64,000 nt of DNA from Erythrobasidium yunnanense (GCA_001600175.1 BCJC01000003.1:2108001-2172000), one strand, 5' to 3'. Positions 31,930-43,316 are shown, counted from the first letter of the stretch. Notes: a model not told the origin generated them from the sequence alone. A program made the numbers and translations.

Positions 31930-34246
31930 TTAAGAGGAAGGACGTGCTTGTAGTCTAGCTTCAGCGGCTTTTGCACGCCTCTCCCTCTCTACCCTCATTT
32001 TTGCCTCTTCGCTCAATCCCCGCAGCTGAGTCTGTTCCAGTACTTTCTGCGGCGCCGTCCCTGCTCCACCCAACCTTCTCGGCGCAGTAGAGCTGCTCAT
32101 CCTCCTCTCTTCTTCTTTCCTCTTCTCCACTTTCTCTTTCTCTAACCGAGCTATCTCTTCTTGAGCAGCGAGCTCTGCGTCTCGTTCTGCTTGGCGCTCT
32201 TTCAGCTTATCTTTCAATTTATTCTTCCGCTCTGTCTTCTTCGCGTTCTGCGAAGTCTCTTGCTCTTCCGTCAACGCAGAAGGTACGCGAGCATCATTTT
32301 CCCAGTCCCATAACGTAGGAAAGTCCGCATAGGCGCGCCTGAATACGTTTCGCACATTTCGAGATGAAGCACATTCATATGCTGTTCGAGGTGGGAGAGT
32401 TGACGACTGGTTTTCAGTAGCGGACGAGGAGGAATCAACGAAGGCTGAAAGTGTGGGATCGACATGTAGGTCGAGCAGAAGATATCGCGTGATATCCGGC
32501 TGGTCGTTTGATGCTGCGACATGTAGTAGCGTAGGCGAGCTCTTCGCTTCTTCCATCCACGATGGCAGGCGGCCAATCCATTTCTCGTTTGAGCTTGCGC
32601 CGTTGGAAGCAGCCGGCTCAGTTGCATCTATGACAGCAGCGCGCTGCCTCTCCAGGAATCCTTTAAGCGCTTCCAACCTTCCCTTCTTGACCATATCCAC
32701 CATTCTCTCCCACTTATCTCTCTCCACAATCTCCTCTCTCGATAATTTGGGTACTTCAGGTTTGGCTTCTTTCTCCTTTTCTGAAACTTTCGGCACAGGT
32801 TTCGGTTTAGGCTGCATCGCTGCGCGATACGCATCGTCGAGCTCTTGGAGCTCGGCAGCGGTAAGGTGGGAGAGCTTGACGCGCGTAAGCTCGGTGAAGC
32901 AGCGTACGAGCTCTGCTTGTGTAGGTCGGCGAGTAGGAAATGGGAATGTCCGCATACGAGAGTCCTCTGCAAACGCAAACAAACACATTAGCTGCGTTCC
33001 ATGATGATCCAATAAAGGTTGGTCAGGCAGGCTCACTCTTCTCCAAGACTGCATCTTCGTAATCATAGAAGATCTTCTGACTTGTCTTTGACGCTCTCAC
33101 GAAAATCAATTCGCTCCTTTTGACGTCCTCCTTCCAGCTCTCCAGCAGTGCTCTTATCTCGTCCCTCAGCATGGCCTCATTATATCTTCTGATCTGCGCT
33201 CCTGCAGATTTCGCATTTCCTTTCGCTGCATCGTTCGCAGACTGTGCACCTCCTTGTTTCCTTCGTGTAGTGTAACGGTGGAAAGTCTTGCTTTGCAATA
33301 CTTGTACTTCGCGCTCAACTCGACCATTCCGAGCTTGTACTTTGGGTACAAGCGACACGACCATCCCTGCGAAATGCCCGCCTCCGACAGCTAGTAGTGT
33401 CCATGTTCGGCTCGTAGCGTCTGTAGCTGGCCCTTTTTGATGCTTCCACCCTCGTTTACTCGTATCTTCCGTGACTTGTAAACTCCGAAGTTCGGCCAAC
33501 CAAGGTACTTCAGTCGCTTTCTTGACAGCTGAAGGGAAGATCGTCCGATATATCCCAAATTGCGTATCTGCTATCAGGTTGTTCGCCTCGAACCAGAGAA
33601 GCGGCGAACGTGGTGAGGCAATGTCGATGTCTTCGGTATCCGAGGGTGCGTCGTTGTTGCTGATCTTCTGCTTGGCGAGCACGCGAGCTACTTTCGTCTC
33701 GTCTTCTGAACCTTCGTCTGAAGTTGAGCCTTCAGAGCTTTCCGAAGCTGAGCCAGTTAGAGAGTCGCTGAGGGCTGATGGGACATTGCACTTAGTAAGA
33801 GACGAGATAATATGCATATTATACTCACCCTCGACCAATCCTTCCCACTCTTGCTCGCCAACAGTACTCTTGTTCGCCAGTCTTCTTTTCACATTATATC
33901 GATGCCAGTCTGTCGTGAAGTGTGATCTCTGCTCCGCTATATCATCGAATGTATCTGCTCCACAGAGATTGCATCCCAGCGCAGATATCCGTGATTTTGC
34001 AGTGCCGTCATCGCCAGCAGCGTTCTTCTTCGATGATGATGCTGATTCTTCTGAAGCTTCGCCAGTACTTGTGCTTGCATGACCGCCTAAGGGAGACCGT
34101 AGTGCGATGACTTGGAGCAATTCTTGCGGGAGAGCAAAAGCATACAGAGGTCCAGCAGCGCCAGCCAGCAAAGGATGTCTAGGCGAGGCAGCAGCAGCGG
34201 GAGAAGCAGCGCCAGATCGCGCAGGTGAAGTGTCAGCTGACACCAT
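31930..34246 (-). CDS. VMS1: VMS1/ANKZF1 peptidyl-tRNA hydrolase of ribosome quality control
   Basis: Vms1/ANKZF1 releases stalled peptides from tRNA on 60S ribosomes and recruits Cdc48, notably protecting mitochondria. In order: a C2H2 finger of the Rei1 type (CNLCGADTFDDIAEQRSHFTT, then DWHRYNVKRR); acidic linkers; the VLRF1 domain (TWTLLAVGGGHFAGMVVSLV, KTFHRYTTRRKQGGAQSAND, GAQIRRYNEAMLRDEI) with the GGxQ-type catalytic Gln; a segment typical of the family (FPFPTRRPTQAELVRCFTEL); ankyrin-like repeats (SPTLLHVAASNDQPDITRYL); a long charged helix; and a C-terminal VIM-like element (LRGLSEEAKMRVERERRAKA) for Cdc48. Introns near 33770-33828, 33030 and 32968. Start ATG at 34244-34246. Confidence 0.93.
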
Positions 34247-34329
34247 GATGGGAAGACTCTAAAGAAGATGATGAACGAGTTGTTGCGAACCGAAGAAGCT
34301 GAGATCTGACGGCTCTTCTCTTCCAGCTG
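34247..34329. promoter_or_regulatory. 83-bp bidirectional promoter of VMS1 and GATB
   Basis: Only 83 bp separate the two divergent start codons, so the 5' UTRs and core promoters must lie in this space or overlap the opposite gene. The sequence is purine-rich on one side and pyrimidine-rich on the other, without a TATA box. Confidence 0.5.
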
Positions 34330-36458
34330 ATGATTTGTGCTTTTCGCCCATTACCGCTTCCCTCATCACTACTGTCGCTGATACACCAGCACTGCTTGGG
34401 ATATGCCTACTCTGCTGCTTCTGCTCCCCGTTCTTTCATCCAAAGAAGCGGCCATTATGCCTCCAGCCGACGATATCATCAAAGCAGCTCGTTCGCAAGC
34501 TCTCATAGCAAGACTCTAGACCATCGCAATGGATGGCAACCCGTCATAGGATTGGAGCTGCATGTCCAGCTCAAATCGCCAATCAAGCTATTCTCTCCTG
34601 CCCATACTTCGTTTGATGAAGTACCAAATACGCAAATCGCTCTCTTCGATGCTGCGATACCTGGATCACTACCTGTGCTCAATCCAGAGCCGGTCAAGCT
34701 GGCGCTAAAAGCTGCTATAGCCCTTGGCTGCAATATTCGGAGGAAGTCCAAGTGGGTCACCTTGGTTGGAATCTGGAATAGGATGCAACTGAGGATGATA
34801 CTCCTACAGATTCGACAGAAAGCACTACTTCTATCCTGATCTGCCGAACGGTTACCAAATAACCCAGAAATACTGTGAGTAACCCGTCTGTACGATCACC
34901 AGTCTCACTGAGTACGGTATACATGCAGCTGCATTCGCCAACGATGGACTAGTAAAGCTCACACCGAGACACGACGGGCTCGAAGCGCCTCGAGACGTGC
35001 GGATATCGCAAGTACAGCTAGAGCAGGTACTTCAGACCCTCTTCTCTGGGCTTCAACTCTACTTAGACAGATATGCAGGACACCGCCAAGTCAATGCACG
35101 ATACTCACACATCAACTACGCTCATCGACCTGAATCGAGCGGGAACTGCGCTAATCGAGATCGTCAGTGAGCCAGATATGAGGGATGCGAAGCAGGCGGC
35201 TGCATACGTACGCAAAGTGCAAAGTCTGCTGAGATGTACAGGAGCAAGTACGGCAGATATGGAGAAGGTGCGTATATCAGGATAGCAAGTGACCAGTACT
35301 AACCAGTTGTCGTTTCAGGGCTCGCTACGTATAGACGTCAATGTGTCTGTATCTAGACCGGGAAGTGATGAACTGGGCAAGCGGTGTGAGATCAAGAATC
35401 TGAATAGCATACGATCTATGGTCGATGCGATAGGTGAGCCAGCTTGCTGGGCTTTCTCTCAACTTGACCGACTGACAGACTGTCTTTCGCAGAGCATGAA
35501 ATAGATAGACACATAGGCATCCTAAGCTCCGACTCTACCGCACAAGTCGAGCAAGAAACACGAGGCTTCGACGCAGTCCTCGGAACGACATACAAATTAC
35601 GCAGTAAAGCCGACACGCCCGACTATCGCTATATGCCAGATCCAGAACTGGCACCTCTCGTCATTCCAGAGTACATCATTGAGAAGATAGAGAACAGTCT
35701 GCCGGAGCTGCCGGACGCGAAAAGGGAACGTCTTGAAAAGCAGTATGGACTGAAGCAGAGAGAGGTGGATATCTTGGTCAAGCTGGATGAGGCTGTCGAG
35801 GGCGATAATGGGCTTCAGGCGGATGCTACCGCGCAAGGCGGTGTCAGCTACTTTGAAAAGGTAGCGAGGGGCAGAGACGCGCGGACAGCTGCAAATTGGT
35901 GAGAAGACTACTCCTTCAATATATCGGCATGTCTAATGCATGTCGAGCAGGGTCATACATGATCTCCTGGGTTTGCTGACGAAGCACGAGAAGAGCTTCG
36001 CTGATAATCCAGTCAACGCCGATGATTTGGGCGCATTGATCGATGCCGTCGAGAGTAACAAGATCAATGGTAGGTCGTGTTCGCTGCCGCTATCTCACTG
36101 TAGCTCACTCGCTGCTTTACGAAAAGGTACTACCGGCAAAGCATTATTGGCATCTTACGTCGCTGCACCCACAACTTCGTCTCTCTTAGCCCAGCTCGCC
36201 GAAGCCATTCAAGCTACAAGTTCCTTGAACACAGACTATACTGAGCTTTGCAAGCGCATCATCGAGAAACTACCGACTGAAGCGGACAAAGTGCGTAAAG
36301 GCAACACAAAAGTCATTGCCCGGCTCGTGGGAGAAGGGATGAAAGAGACCCAAGGCAGAGGAGATGCGAAGCAGCTACGAGAGATGCTGGAAGAGCTGCT
36401 TTTACCGCAACTTGGCAGCAGGATCCTGCAGGCTGCTGCGGCCGTCAATTCAGCGTGA
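34330..36458 (+). CDS. GATB: Mitochondrial glutamyl-tRNA(Gln) amidotransferase subunit B
   Basis: Subunit B (yeast Pet112) of the GatCAB/GatFAB enzyme that converts Glu-tRNA(Gln) to Gln-tRNA(Gln) in mitochondria. The first 60 or so residues are Ser/Arg/His-rich, a plausible presequence. Family motifs follow: [102 protein letters not shown] and a C-terminal YqeY/tail domain ending near AAAAVNSA. Introns are visible near 34750-34808, 34874-34927, 35027-35072, 35267-35318, 35434-35492, 35899-35950 and 36070-36126. The gene appears complete and intact. Confidence 0.94.
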
Positions 36459-36978
36459 AAGGCGGTCATATTATTGAGCTACCCATGTGTAACGCTAACC
36501 TAGCTTCGATCCATATCTTCCACTTCCGTAACCCTGGAACTTCAGCCACTCATCCTCCACCTTGGCAGCAGTTTGACAGACGCAATGCGTCATGCTGACT
36601 ATGTCAGCATCTTCCGACCTCTGACTATAAAACGCCCCTTTCTGCGCTCCCTCGCTCCTGCTTTTCTTCATTTCATTCACTCCTAATCTCACATTACTTC
36701 GCTTCCTTAACAACCCTTTCCTTCATCATGCTCACACTTCATCAACACTAATATCACATAATATTCATCACCAAGCTGAGCCATCCAATGGCTGCAGCAA
36801 AGATAACTTCGAGTTCCAAAGCTACTTTCGCAAGGCCAACCATTTTCTACTGTACCGAATTGACATGCAGCAAAAGAGTGCCTGCCTCGAAGGACAGTAG
36901 CCACTGCCAGTCCTGATCTGATAAGCACAAAGCAGTAAGTCACTTCTCTCCTTTTCGGGGTTTTCGTGCTGAATCTAG
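36459..36978. other. Gap downstream of GATB, possibly holding a 5' exon of the next gene
   Basis: An ATG at 36788 opens a 43-codon frame (MAAAKITSSSKATFARP..) with spaced Cys and His residues, and a strong donor GTAAGT lies at 36935. An acceptor (TGAATCTAG) at 36970-36978 begins the open exon of the next gene. The phases do not join simply, so I leave the 5' structure open. Confidence 0.35.
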
Positions 36979-38758
36979 CCAAATGCAGCCTTCCCTTCCT
37001 TGGCAGTGCTCTGCCGCGACATCATTACTAGAGAGAAGAACCGCACGGGCGTGTCAAAAGTTGTTAGACCTGCCATCCCTGATTTCAAGCAATACGCGCA
37101 TTCACTGCTGGTTCCCAGCAGCCCGACCTTCTTCGAACCGCGACTCTGTATCCACGAGCTCTACGGGCGTTACAATCGATACTTCCTACGCATGGCAAGC
37201 TTCATGGCAAAACGTGATAGCATCATACATGCGCTGCGAGAAGAGAGCTCCGTGAACTGCAAGATTTTTGGGTTCAACATGAGCGGACAAGCTATCTTTT
37301 CATCACCGCGATGAAGCGGGCTGCGCCTGCAAGCTCCACCTTTCAGGGTGACCAGGGGACTCGAGGTGCCGAAAGCTCTGAAGACGTAGCAAAGAACTTT
37401 TACCTTGCAAGCGCCGTCTATCAGAGGACCTCGGGAAGAATAATGGATTTCAGCAAGCTAGACAGTCAACTGCTGCACAAGATGCTGGTTGCATGCCATG
37501 GAACATCTGCGACATGGGAAGATCTTCGCGACTGGCATTCGCAGTGATGGAGCAGGTCGATCTGGCGGGTTATATTATAAGACCGACAAGCGCTTCGCAG
37601 AAATCTCGAGTAAGGCGATGAGTCTGGCGGGTATGCGTCGGAATGCATTTTCTGCTTGATATGCTGCGATTCCACTGATGAGGATGTTGTCTTTCTCCCT
37701 CTAGGCTGTGACAGTCAGGCTGGACGCCGTGTCCGACAAATTCGACACATTGGCTATATCGTCCTGCGACATGGGCTACGTTGCGAGCAGGTTGAATGAT
37801 GTTCAGCAGTCTTTGCGGGCAGAGGTCCTTGCTCTTGACGCAGTCCGTGAAGCCGAGACGCATAGTGTTGTCGAGACTGTCATTGCCGCACAAACTGGCC
37901 ATCTGCAGAAGTTCGACGTCAATACGGCTGATCTCGTACATCTGTACAATAATCAGGAAAGTTAGCAAGAGTCACTGGACTTGGTCAGAGAGAATGTCGC
38001 CGACAGCATATCGAGCTCCGCCGACAATGCTCTACAAATCATCTCTCTCAGCACCAAAGTCGAGGACCTCGACGTACGCGGCGTATGGACTGATCAGCAT
38101 GCAGCGGTCCAGTCCCTTGCGATCGAAGGGCTCGTCGAAAACCAAGCGGAGGCATCCAAGTTGAGCAGCGTGATGCTGTCTGCGATCGGCAAGAATGACC
38201 GAGAGATCCGACGTATGCGTCTAAGAGTTGGCGATGGCGAATCAAGGCTCGACAACTTGGCGACCATGTGTCCGAAGCCCTCGGTCATTGCAGACCTGCA
38301 TGGCGAGATCAAGAGTCTGACCAACGTCAGCAATATCGTTGACGACCGAGTCGCTGCCCACCACGACGCCCCCGCAGAGCGAGCTACCGATGTCGACTTC
38401 CTTTCCTCTCAATTGGAGGTGTTGGCTATCGATGCTGCATCCGATGTCAGCTTGGGCGAGGTACGAGGCAATGTAAACTTGCTCACCCGGCATCTGCAAG
38501 ACATCTCGCGAAGACTGAGTGTCGGCTTCGGGAAGATCAAGCAGGTTTCCCATTTGGTCAAGACCTCCCAAATCACCTTCTCTGCTGGGATTGCGACCTC
38601 TGCGCTAATTTGCGGACGGCTGTTCCACGGGCCTCTACGCACCAAAGAATCAGCCTCTGACAGCTGCCTATTTGGTCAGCCGACTGGTAATGTTGGATTC
38701 GCTGGAGTCCAACATGAGAAAGCTTCTCAAGGATGTAGAAAACGTCAGCATTGTCTGA
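36979..38758 (+). CDS. Hypothetical coiled-coil protein (5' end uncertain)
   Basis: Exon A (from 36979, after TCTAG) reads DIITREKNRTGVSKVVRPAI, then FKQYAHSLLVPSSPTFFEPR and FMAKRDSIIHALREESS. It joins after CACCTTTCAG (about 37348) to GDQGTRGAESSEDVAKNFYL. From 37705, after CCCTCTAG, a long helical region begins (VRLDAVSDKFDTLAISSCDM). A TAG at about 37963 is removed by a 45-nt intron (37944-37988), giving ADLVHLENVADSIS in frame. The region to about 38550 has heptads and repeated small motifs such as LSSQLEVLAIDAASDVSL. A last intron leads to QPLTAAYLVSRLVMLDSLES and then NMRKLLKDVENVSIV, stop 38756-38758. The junction between about 37540 and 37705 is unresolved. No family is recognised; the fold looks like a long rod. 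Confidence 0.55.
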
Positions 38759-38993
38759 GGCGGCTACATTAAGCGGGCAGAGCGAAAGGCGCAAGGACAC
38801 CGGTACCAGTGTCACCAATATCTTCCTGGGCCCATAACCGTACTGGAAAACTTGGGCAATCATCTTTTACATTCTTCACCCTCCTCATTTAAATCCATTC
38901 TTCCCGGACTACTGCTATCTGGTCACCTGCCTGGACCTCATTCACCCTTCCCTGGTTTCTACTTCCCTTTCCTTTCTATATCCTCTTTCGTAC

Positions 38994-39869
38994 ATGTACC
39001 ACCTACAAGAATTGTTTAATTGTGTTCTTCAATGCCGATATAGCAAAACTTGGGGGGCTATGCCACACTTATCGATACCTGTCGGCTCGCGCGCTTTTGT
39101 GGCCTGTACAAAGTCGACGCGATCTTTGAAAGCGTTCAACAGCCTTGGGGAGGACTGCTTTGTCGCCCTGCATCTCGAGACGTTGTTTCTCCTGCGAAAA
39201 GAGCCCAGACGCTTCGACCGCTCTTCCATCTCCCTTCCGGCGAATCTCCGTCAATTGTTCATCAATGTGACCTTCCTATATCTTGGCGACGTGTCGATCG
39301 ATGACTACCTACCTGTGATGCGCAGAGCTACTCATCTCCACCGTCTAGCCCTTAAATCGGCACATATCGATACGACATCTCTAATCTTACCGATGGAATG
39401 GGTCACTACTCTGCGACGCCTCGAAGTATACGGTACACATGGAGTGATCGCTCTGTCAATCAGCCACTTGTCCAAGAGCTTCAAGCGGGCCTTGCGAATG
39501 CTCTCCATGCGGCGGCGCAGCTGGTTGAAGCCATGCATGACGAAGAGACAGATGCGGGAAGCGAGGCCGGAGATGTGGTTCAAGCCTGGGGAGGCGATAT
39601 TCTGGCAGAACCAGTGCTGCCTGCACCTCTGGTACTCATCGACGAGGCATCACAACAGCTAGTCCAGCCCGCAGCTCTACCAGATCGTGATCCTTGGCAC
39701 AACCGCGCTCCTGCATTCCACCAAAACCGTATGAGGCCTATGTCAGCGTTTCTCTTCAGATTACTGCCCCACCGCAGGAAATGTGAAGAATCGATTGGGA
39801 TCTCCTTTGATTGCCCAAGTCGCGATCGATGTATTTCAGGGAATGGCTCGTTCCTGGCCATCTGTGTAA
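38994..39869 (+). CDS. Hypothetical protein with leucine-rich-repeat-like segment
   Basis: From ATG 38994 the first exon has leucine-spaced stretches (LETLFLLRKEPRRF, LRQLFINVTFLYLGDVSIDD, LPVMRRATHLHRLALKSAHI, WVTTLRRLE) typical of divergent leucine-rich repeats in fungal F-box-type proteins, though no F-box is visible. A donor at about 39428 (GAA|GTATAC) and acceptor ATCAG at about 39465 join in phase to PLVQELQAGLANALHAAAQL, an acidic EAMHDEETDAGSEAGDV and a Pro/Ala-rich segment. A further intron (about 39730-39778) would lead to NVKNRLGSPLIAQVAIDVFQ and a TAA near 39869. The function is unknown and the exon structure tentative. Confidence 0.5.
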
Positions 39870-40470
39870 CAAACCAAGATGCATCAATTAAGGAGCACAT
39901 CATGGTAGAGGACCACAACTATCAGGCTGGATGAAAGACGTGCGCCAAGAAGCACATCCTTTGCGGTCACGAAGGCAGTCAAAGACAAAGTAGGAGCCAG
40001 ATCGCGCGTTTCACCGCGAGGTCCATTCAAAAGTCGAGTACGAACGCGCTTGAAACATTTTCCAGTCTCTTCTTATCTTGAGCAGGCCAGATGCAATACA
40101 AATGGATTATTTCAGACATCTGCCAGCATCAAAGCATGACCAAAGGTCAGGCAGAAATCTTTCTCGAGCTACGAAGTCACGATCAAGCCGCGATCGATAG
40201 CAAGTACGAAGAGCTTACAACAGTAGTCCTGCTTGGATGCTCCGTCTCCTCGATCACAAGTCGTGCTATCGAAGGCATATAGAATATGGGCATAGCATGC
40301 AGAGGTGTCACCGAAGACAAAGAAAGTCCAGAGCTGCGGGATGTAGGACATTTGGCCAGGAATGTAATGAACTCCCTCGAGTAAGTGAATGTCGGCACTT
40401 TGTTCGCTGATGTGTTTTAGCAGGAACAACAACAGAATTTGCTTACAACGCGGCTGAACCCAAAGCTATT
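39870..40470. other. Gap with one short open frame
   Basis: An ATG at 40091 opens 63 codons (MQYKWIISDICQHQS..) on the plus strand. It has no partner exon or family likeness. The rest appears non-coding and includes the 3' flank of the minus-strand zinc-finger gene. Confidence 0.3.
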
Positions 40471-41566
40471 CTAGCCCTTCAACGATTGCAGATCCGGATA
40501 CAGCTGTGAGAAGTGCAAGCGAAAAGCGCTTGGTTCTGCTTGACTATTTGTGGGTAGCTGGCTTTCCTCTTGCTGGGTGAGATTTACTGATCTGTCGTTA
40601 TCTTCGGCAGCGATATCTTCGTCTTCTACTATGGGACCCACACCTGGCATCTGTGAGAAGTGAAAGCCGAACGGCTGCGTGCTCACTACTCCCGGGAAAT
40701 CGTCAAGATTCTCCTCGTTTGCATCCAGCTCTTCAATTGAAGGAGCGATAGCCCCGACGGCTTCTGACTTCGCGCCGGCTTGAAGATCACCAAATGCAGA
40801 GTATTGTGGTATCGTCTTGCTGTGTTTCGTGTAATGCCTAGATTGCGAGAGTGGAGTAAATGTACTGCCTAGCAATGCACGCTCAATGTCGAATGAAGAG
40901 TTCGCTTCTATCTCTCCTTCATCATCTTCACTATCTTGTTCTCCATAGTCGTCATGATCCCGCTGCCTCTTACTTGCACTCGATGAAGGTGGCTCAAGGA
41001 AAGATACCTGCGAGCTTGGCAATGGCGAAGGAGCATCTTGAGAAGCTTGTATGCTCATCTCTTGAGTGAAAGCATCTCCATATTGGGTAGCTTGCGAGCC
41101 TTCTGGCGCATATGGTATAGTCGCTGGAGGAGCGGAAAGAGCAGGTGCTGGCAATTCATCTGAAGCTGTACGTTCCAGTGCCTTGTGTGTCTTGAGACCA
41201 GCAGGTAAATAAGGACCAGAAGACTGCGACTGCGAGCCAGGTGCAGACTCTTCTGTCGTTTCATTGCTTGAGACATCTTTCGCGTCGGCGACAGCAGGAA
41301 TAGCGGGAGTAGAAAGAGTTGGCGGCAGATAAGATTCGCCTAGAGAGCATAAATCAGCTACGTAACGCTGCGCTTTCGTTCTAAAGCACCTTGACTACTC
41401 CGCTGCAGGCTGAGCCGCTGGATAGGCTTTGCTTCTGCTACATGGCGCTTCCAATGGCGAAGCCGTTCTTCTCTTGATGAGCATACACGGCGACACCAGC
41501 CCCAGTCGCATTCGCTGTGCGATCAGGGAAGAGGAACGAGAGGTTTTTTCAGGACATCGAAGCCAT
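40471..41566 (-). CDS. Putative C2H2 zinc-finger protein, otherwise disordered
   Basis: I read an 11-nt coding first exon (41556-41566), a 41-nt intron, then SIECDWGWCRRVCSSREERL followed by RHWKRHV. C6, C11, H24 and H28 give CX4CX12HX3H, the C2H2 zinc-finger spacing. After an intron at about 41339-41392 the protein is Ser/Pro/Gln/Glu-rich (SYLPPTLSTPAIPAVADAKD, then SSNETTEESAPGSQSQSSG), with a nuclear-type KRQRDHDDYGEQDSEDDEGE. Two repeats follow: TQPFGFHFSQMPG and SAFRLHFSQLYPDLQSLKG, the stop following at 40471. A FxxHFSQ motif thus occurs twice. Probably nuclear; partner and target unknown. The donor of the first intron (GTCCTG) is weak. Divergent from UCH with 200 bp between starts. Confidence 0.6.
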
Positions 41567-41766
41567 TTTACAGATTGAAATGCGTAAGGCTTCTGCCGGG
41601 AAAGCATCAGCTCCTGTTCACTGTCTGTTCAGTATGCTCTCACACAGTATCTCTGCGCTTGAAAGCTGAGAAGTCATGATTTGGCCATTTGAACGTGAAG
41701 CAACCTTTGTCTTCGGACGACTGCAACATCAAGCAATCGCTATTAAACATCTCAATTATCTGAAAG

Positions 41767-42940
41767 ATGCGCTGGGTACTCACACGCGAAGACTCCTCTA
41801 TGCTCGAACAACACCGCTGACGCAGCGCGTTTAGGTACCTCTCGAAGCCAATCCGGAAGTGTTTCAAGAAGTACAAGGCCCTTCTCGTGCTGCATGTTAC
41901 CCCTTCTCATGTCAACCTTCTGCTAGTGGACGGCTTCGCTGGGTTTGAAGCCAGAAGACGCGAGTTTCTGTGACATTTACGGCCTGGACCCAGATCTCCT
42001 GTACTGCTCCTGTCCTAGTCTCCTGCTGCTTGCTACTCTCACTGACATCCGCCTGAACTCGCAGAGCCTTCGTACCGCGACCGGTATATGCTGTCATTCA
42101 GCTGTTCCCTGCTTCCGAAGGCTATTGGGAAACACGCAAGAAGATGGACGATGAGCAGAAGGATCAGCCCTTACCTAAGAACATCATGTTCTTCAAGCAG
42201 ACTGTAAGCTTTTCCTCATAGTTACATATGTAATCAGGAAAGTCGGCTAATTCGGCTTTACATAGATCGGTCAGTGAGCATTGGATGCATTGTCTGCGAC
42301 AACAGTTGACATCAAGTGTTGGCTACGTATAGGTAACGCCTGCGGTAAGTCTAAATGCGATTGCAAGCCAAACAAGTACCGGAAAATAAGCATGCTCTGC
42401 AGGAACCATGGGAATTTTGCATGCAGTCGCAAACATCCCAGTCAAGCTTGGCAAGTGATACAGAACCCAGAGTAGTTTCAGTCTTGTCTTGCTAATCAGT
42501 CCAGTGTAGACCCATCATCCGCACTGGCCAAGATCTTTTCCGACTGCAAAGATCTTTCGCCCGCTGAGCGTGGTAAATACCTCGAAACATGCACAGCACT
42601 TGAAGCTGCACATACCTCGACCGCACAAGGCGGACAGACAGTTGCACCTGATGCAAATGATGATGCACCTCTGCACTTCTCGGCTTTTGTGGCCGCAGAT
42701 ATCGATGGCCAGAGGAGCATCGTCGAGTTGGACGGTGGTAGAAGAGCGCCTACGATCCATGGACCGCTTAAGGGTGATCTACTAGAGGTGGGTCAAGGAA
42801 AGACTGAGCCTCTTACGCCATCCAAGCTGACAATGAGTCAATCGCTACAGGGCGTCGCTGAGATTGTCAAGAAGCTGATGGCTATGACAGAAGATATCAA
42901 CTTCAGCTTGATAGCGCTCACAAAGCCAGCGAAGGCCTAA
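41767..42940 (+). CDS. YUH1: Ubiquitin C-terminal hydrolase, UCH-L3/Yuh1 type, eight exons
   Basis: A cysteine protease (peptidase C12) that trims small adducts from the C-terminus of ubiquitin and related modifiers. Exons 41767-41775, 41835-41870, 41927-42000, 42065-42203, 42266-42269, 42333-42344, 42403-42440 and 42500-42940 sum to 753 nt, a 250-residue protein (family about 230-250). Motifs: MRWVPLEANPEVFQEWTASL, DIYGLDPDLLAFVPRPVYA, KQTIGNACGTMGILHAV with oxyanion Gln and catalytic Cys, LHFSAFV with catalytic His, and IVELDGGRRAPTIHG with catalytic Asp. The motif around the catalytic Cys is assembled from four exons, two of them only 4 and 12 nt. It ends KPAKA at 42940. Confidence 0.93.
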
Positions 42941-43316
42941 TTGGCGGCCCTCGGCGTTCAGCTATAGAGGGTCTGTTGTATCATCGTGGCAGCAACCGTT
43001 ACGTCCTGGCGGACATCGCTATGGAAGCAGTGCTGAAGATGCCCTAACCTTTGTTGAGCTCATATCGCCAACCCGAATGTAGCGCTGGGCCGCTGGCTGT
43101 TCGGCGATTTTGAGACGCGTTCTTGACTCGGTACCTAAGAAGTATGCCTACAAGAGGTACGTATACATCGGATGCGCAAGTTTCTCGTCGTACCTTATCG
43201 AAAATAGGAGTCGTGCATGGGGTCTCGGCCGTCTTGTCCTGAAAACTGTTGCGGAGTTTCCTCTACTTCTACAATTTGATCTTCCCTTCGCATTTGAATG
43301 ATCAGAAGGAGACAAC
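42941..43316. promoter_or_regulatory. Upstream region of the DUF1275 gene
   Basis: 376 bp between the UCH stop and the next ATG on the same strand. No gene is seen. A T/C-rich stretch lies just upstream of the ATG. Confidence 0.35.

Noticed and set aside
41640-41876. Minus-strand open frame of 78 codons that seemed to be spliced to a second exon
   Set aside because: It lies opposite exons 1 and 2 of the UCH gene, whose plus-strand reading (MRWVPLEANPEVFQE) is a perfect family match.
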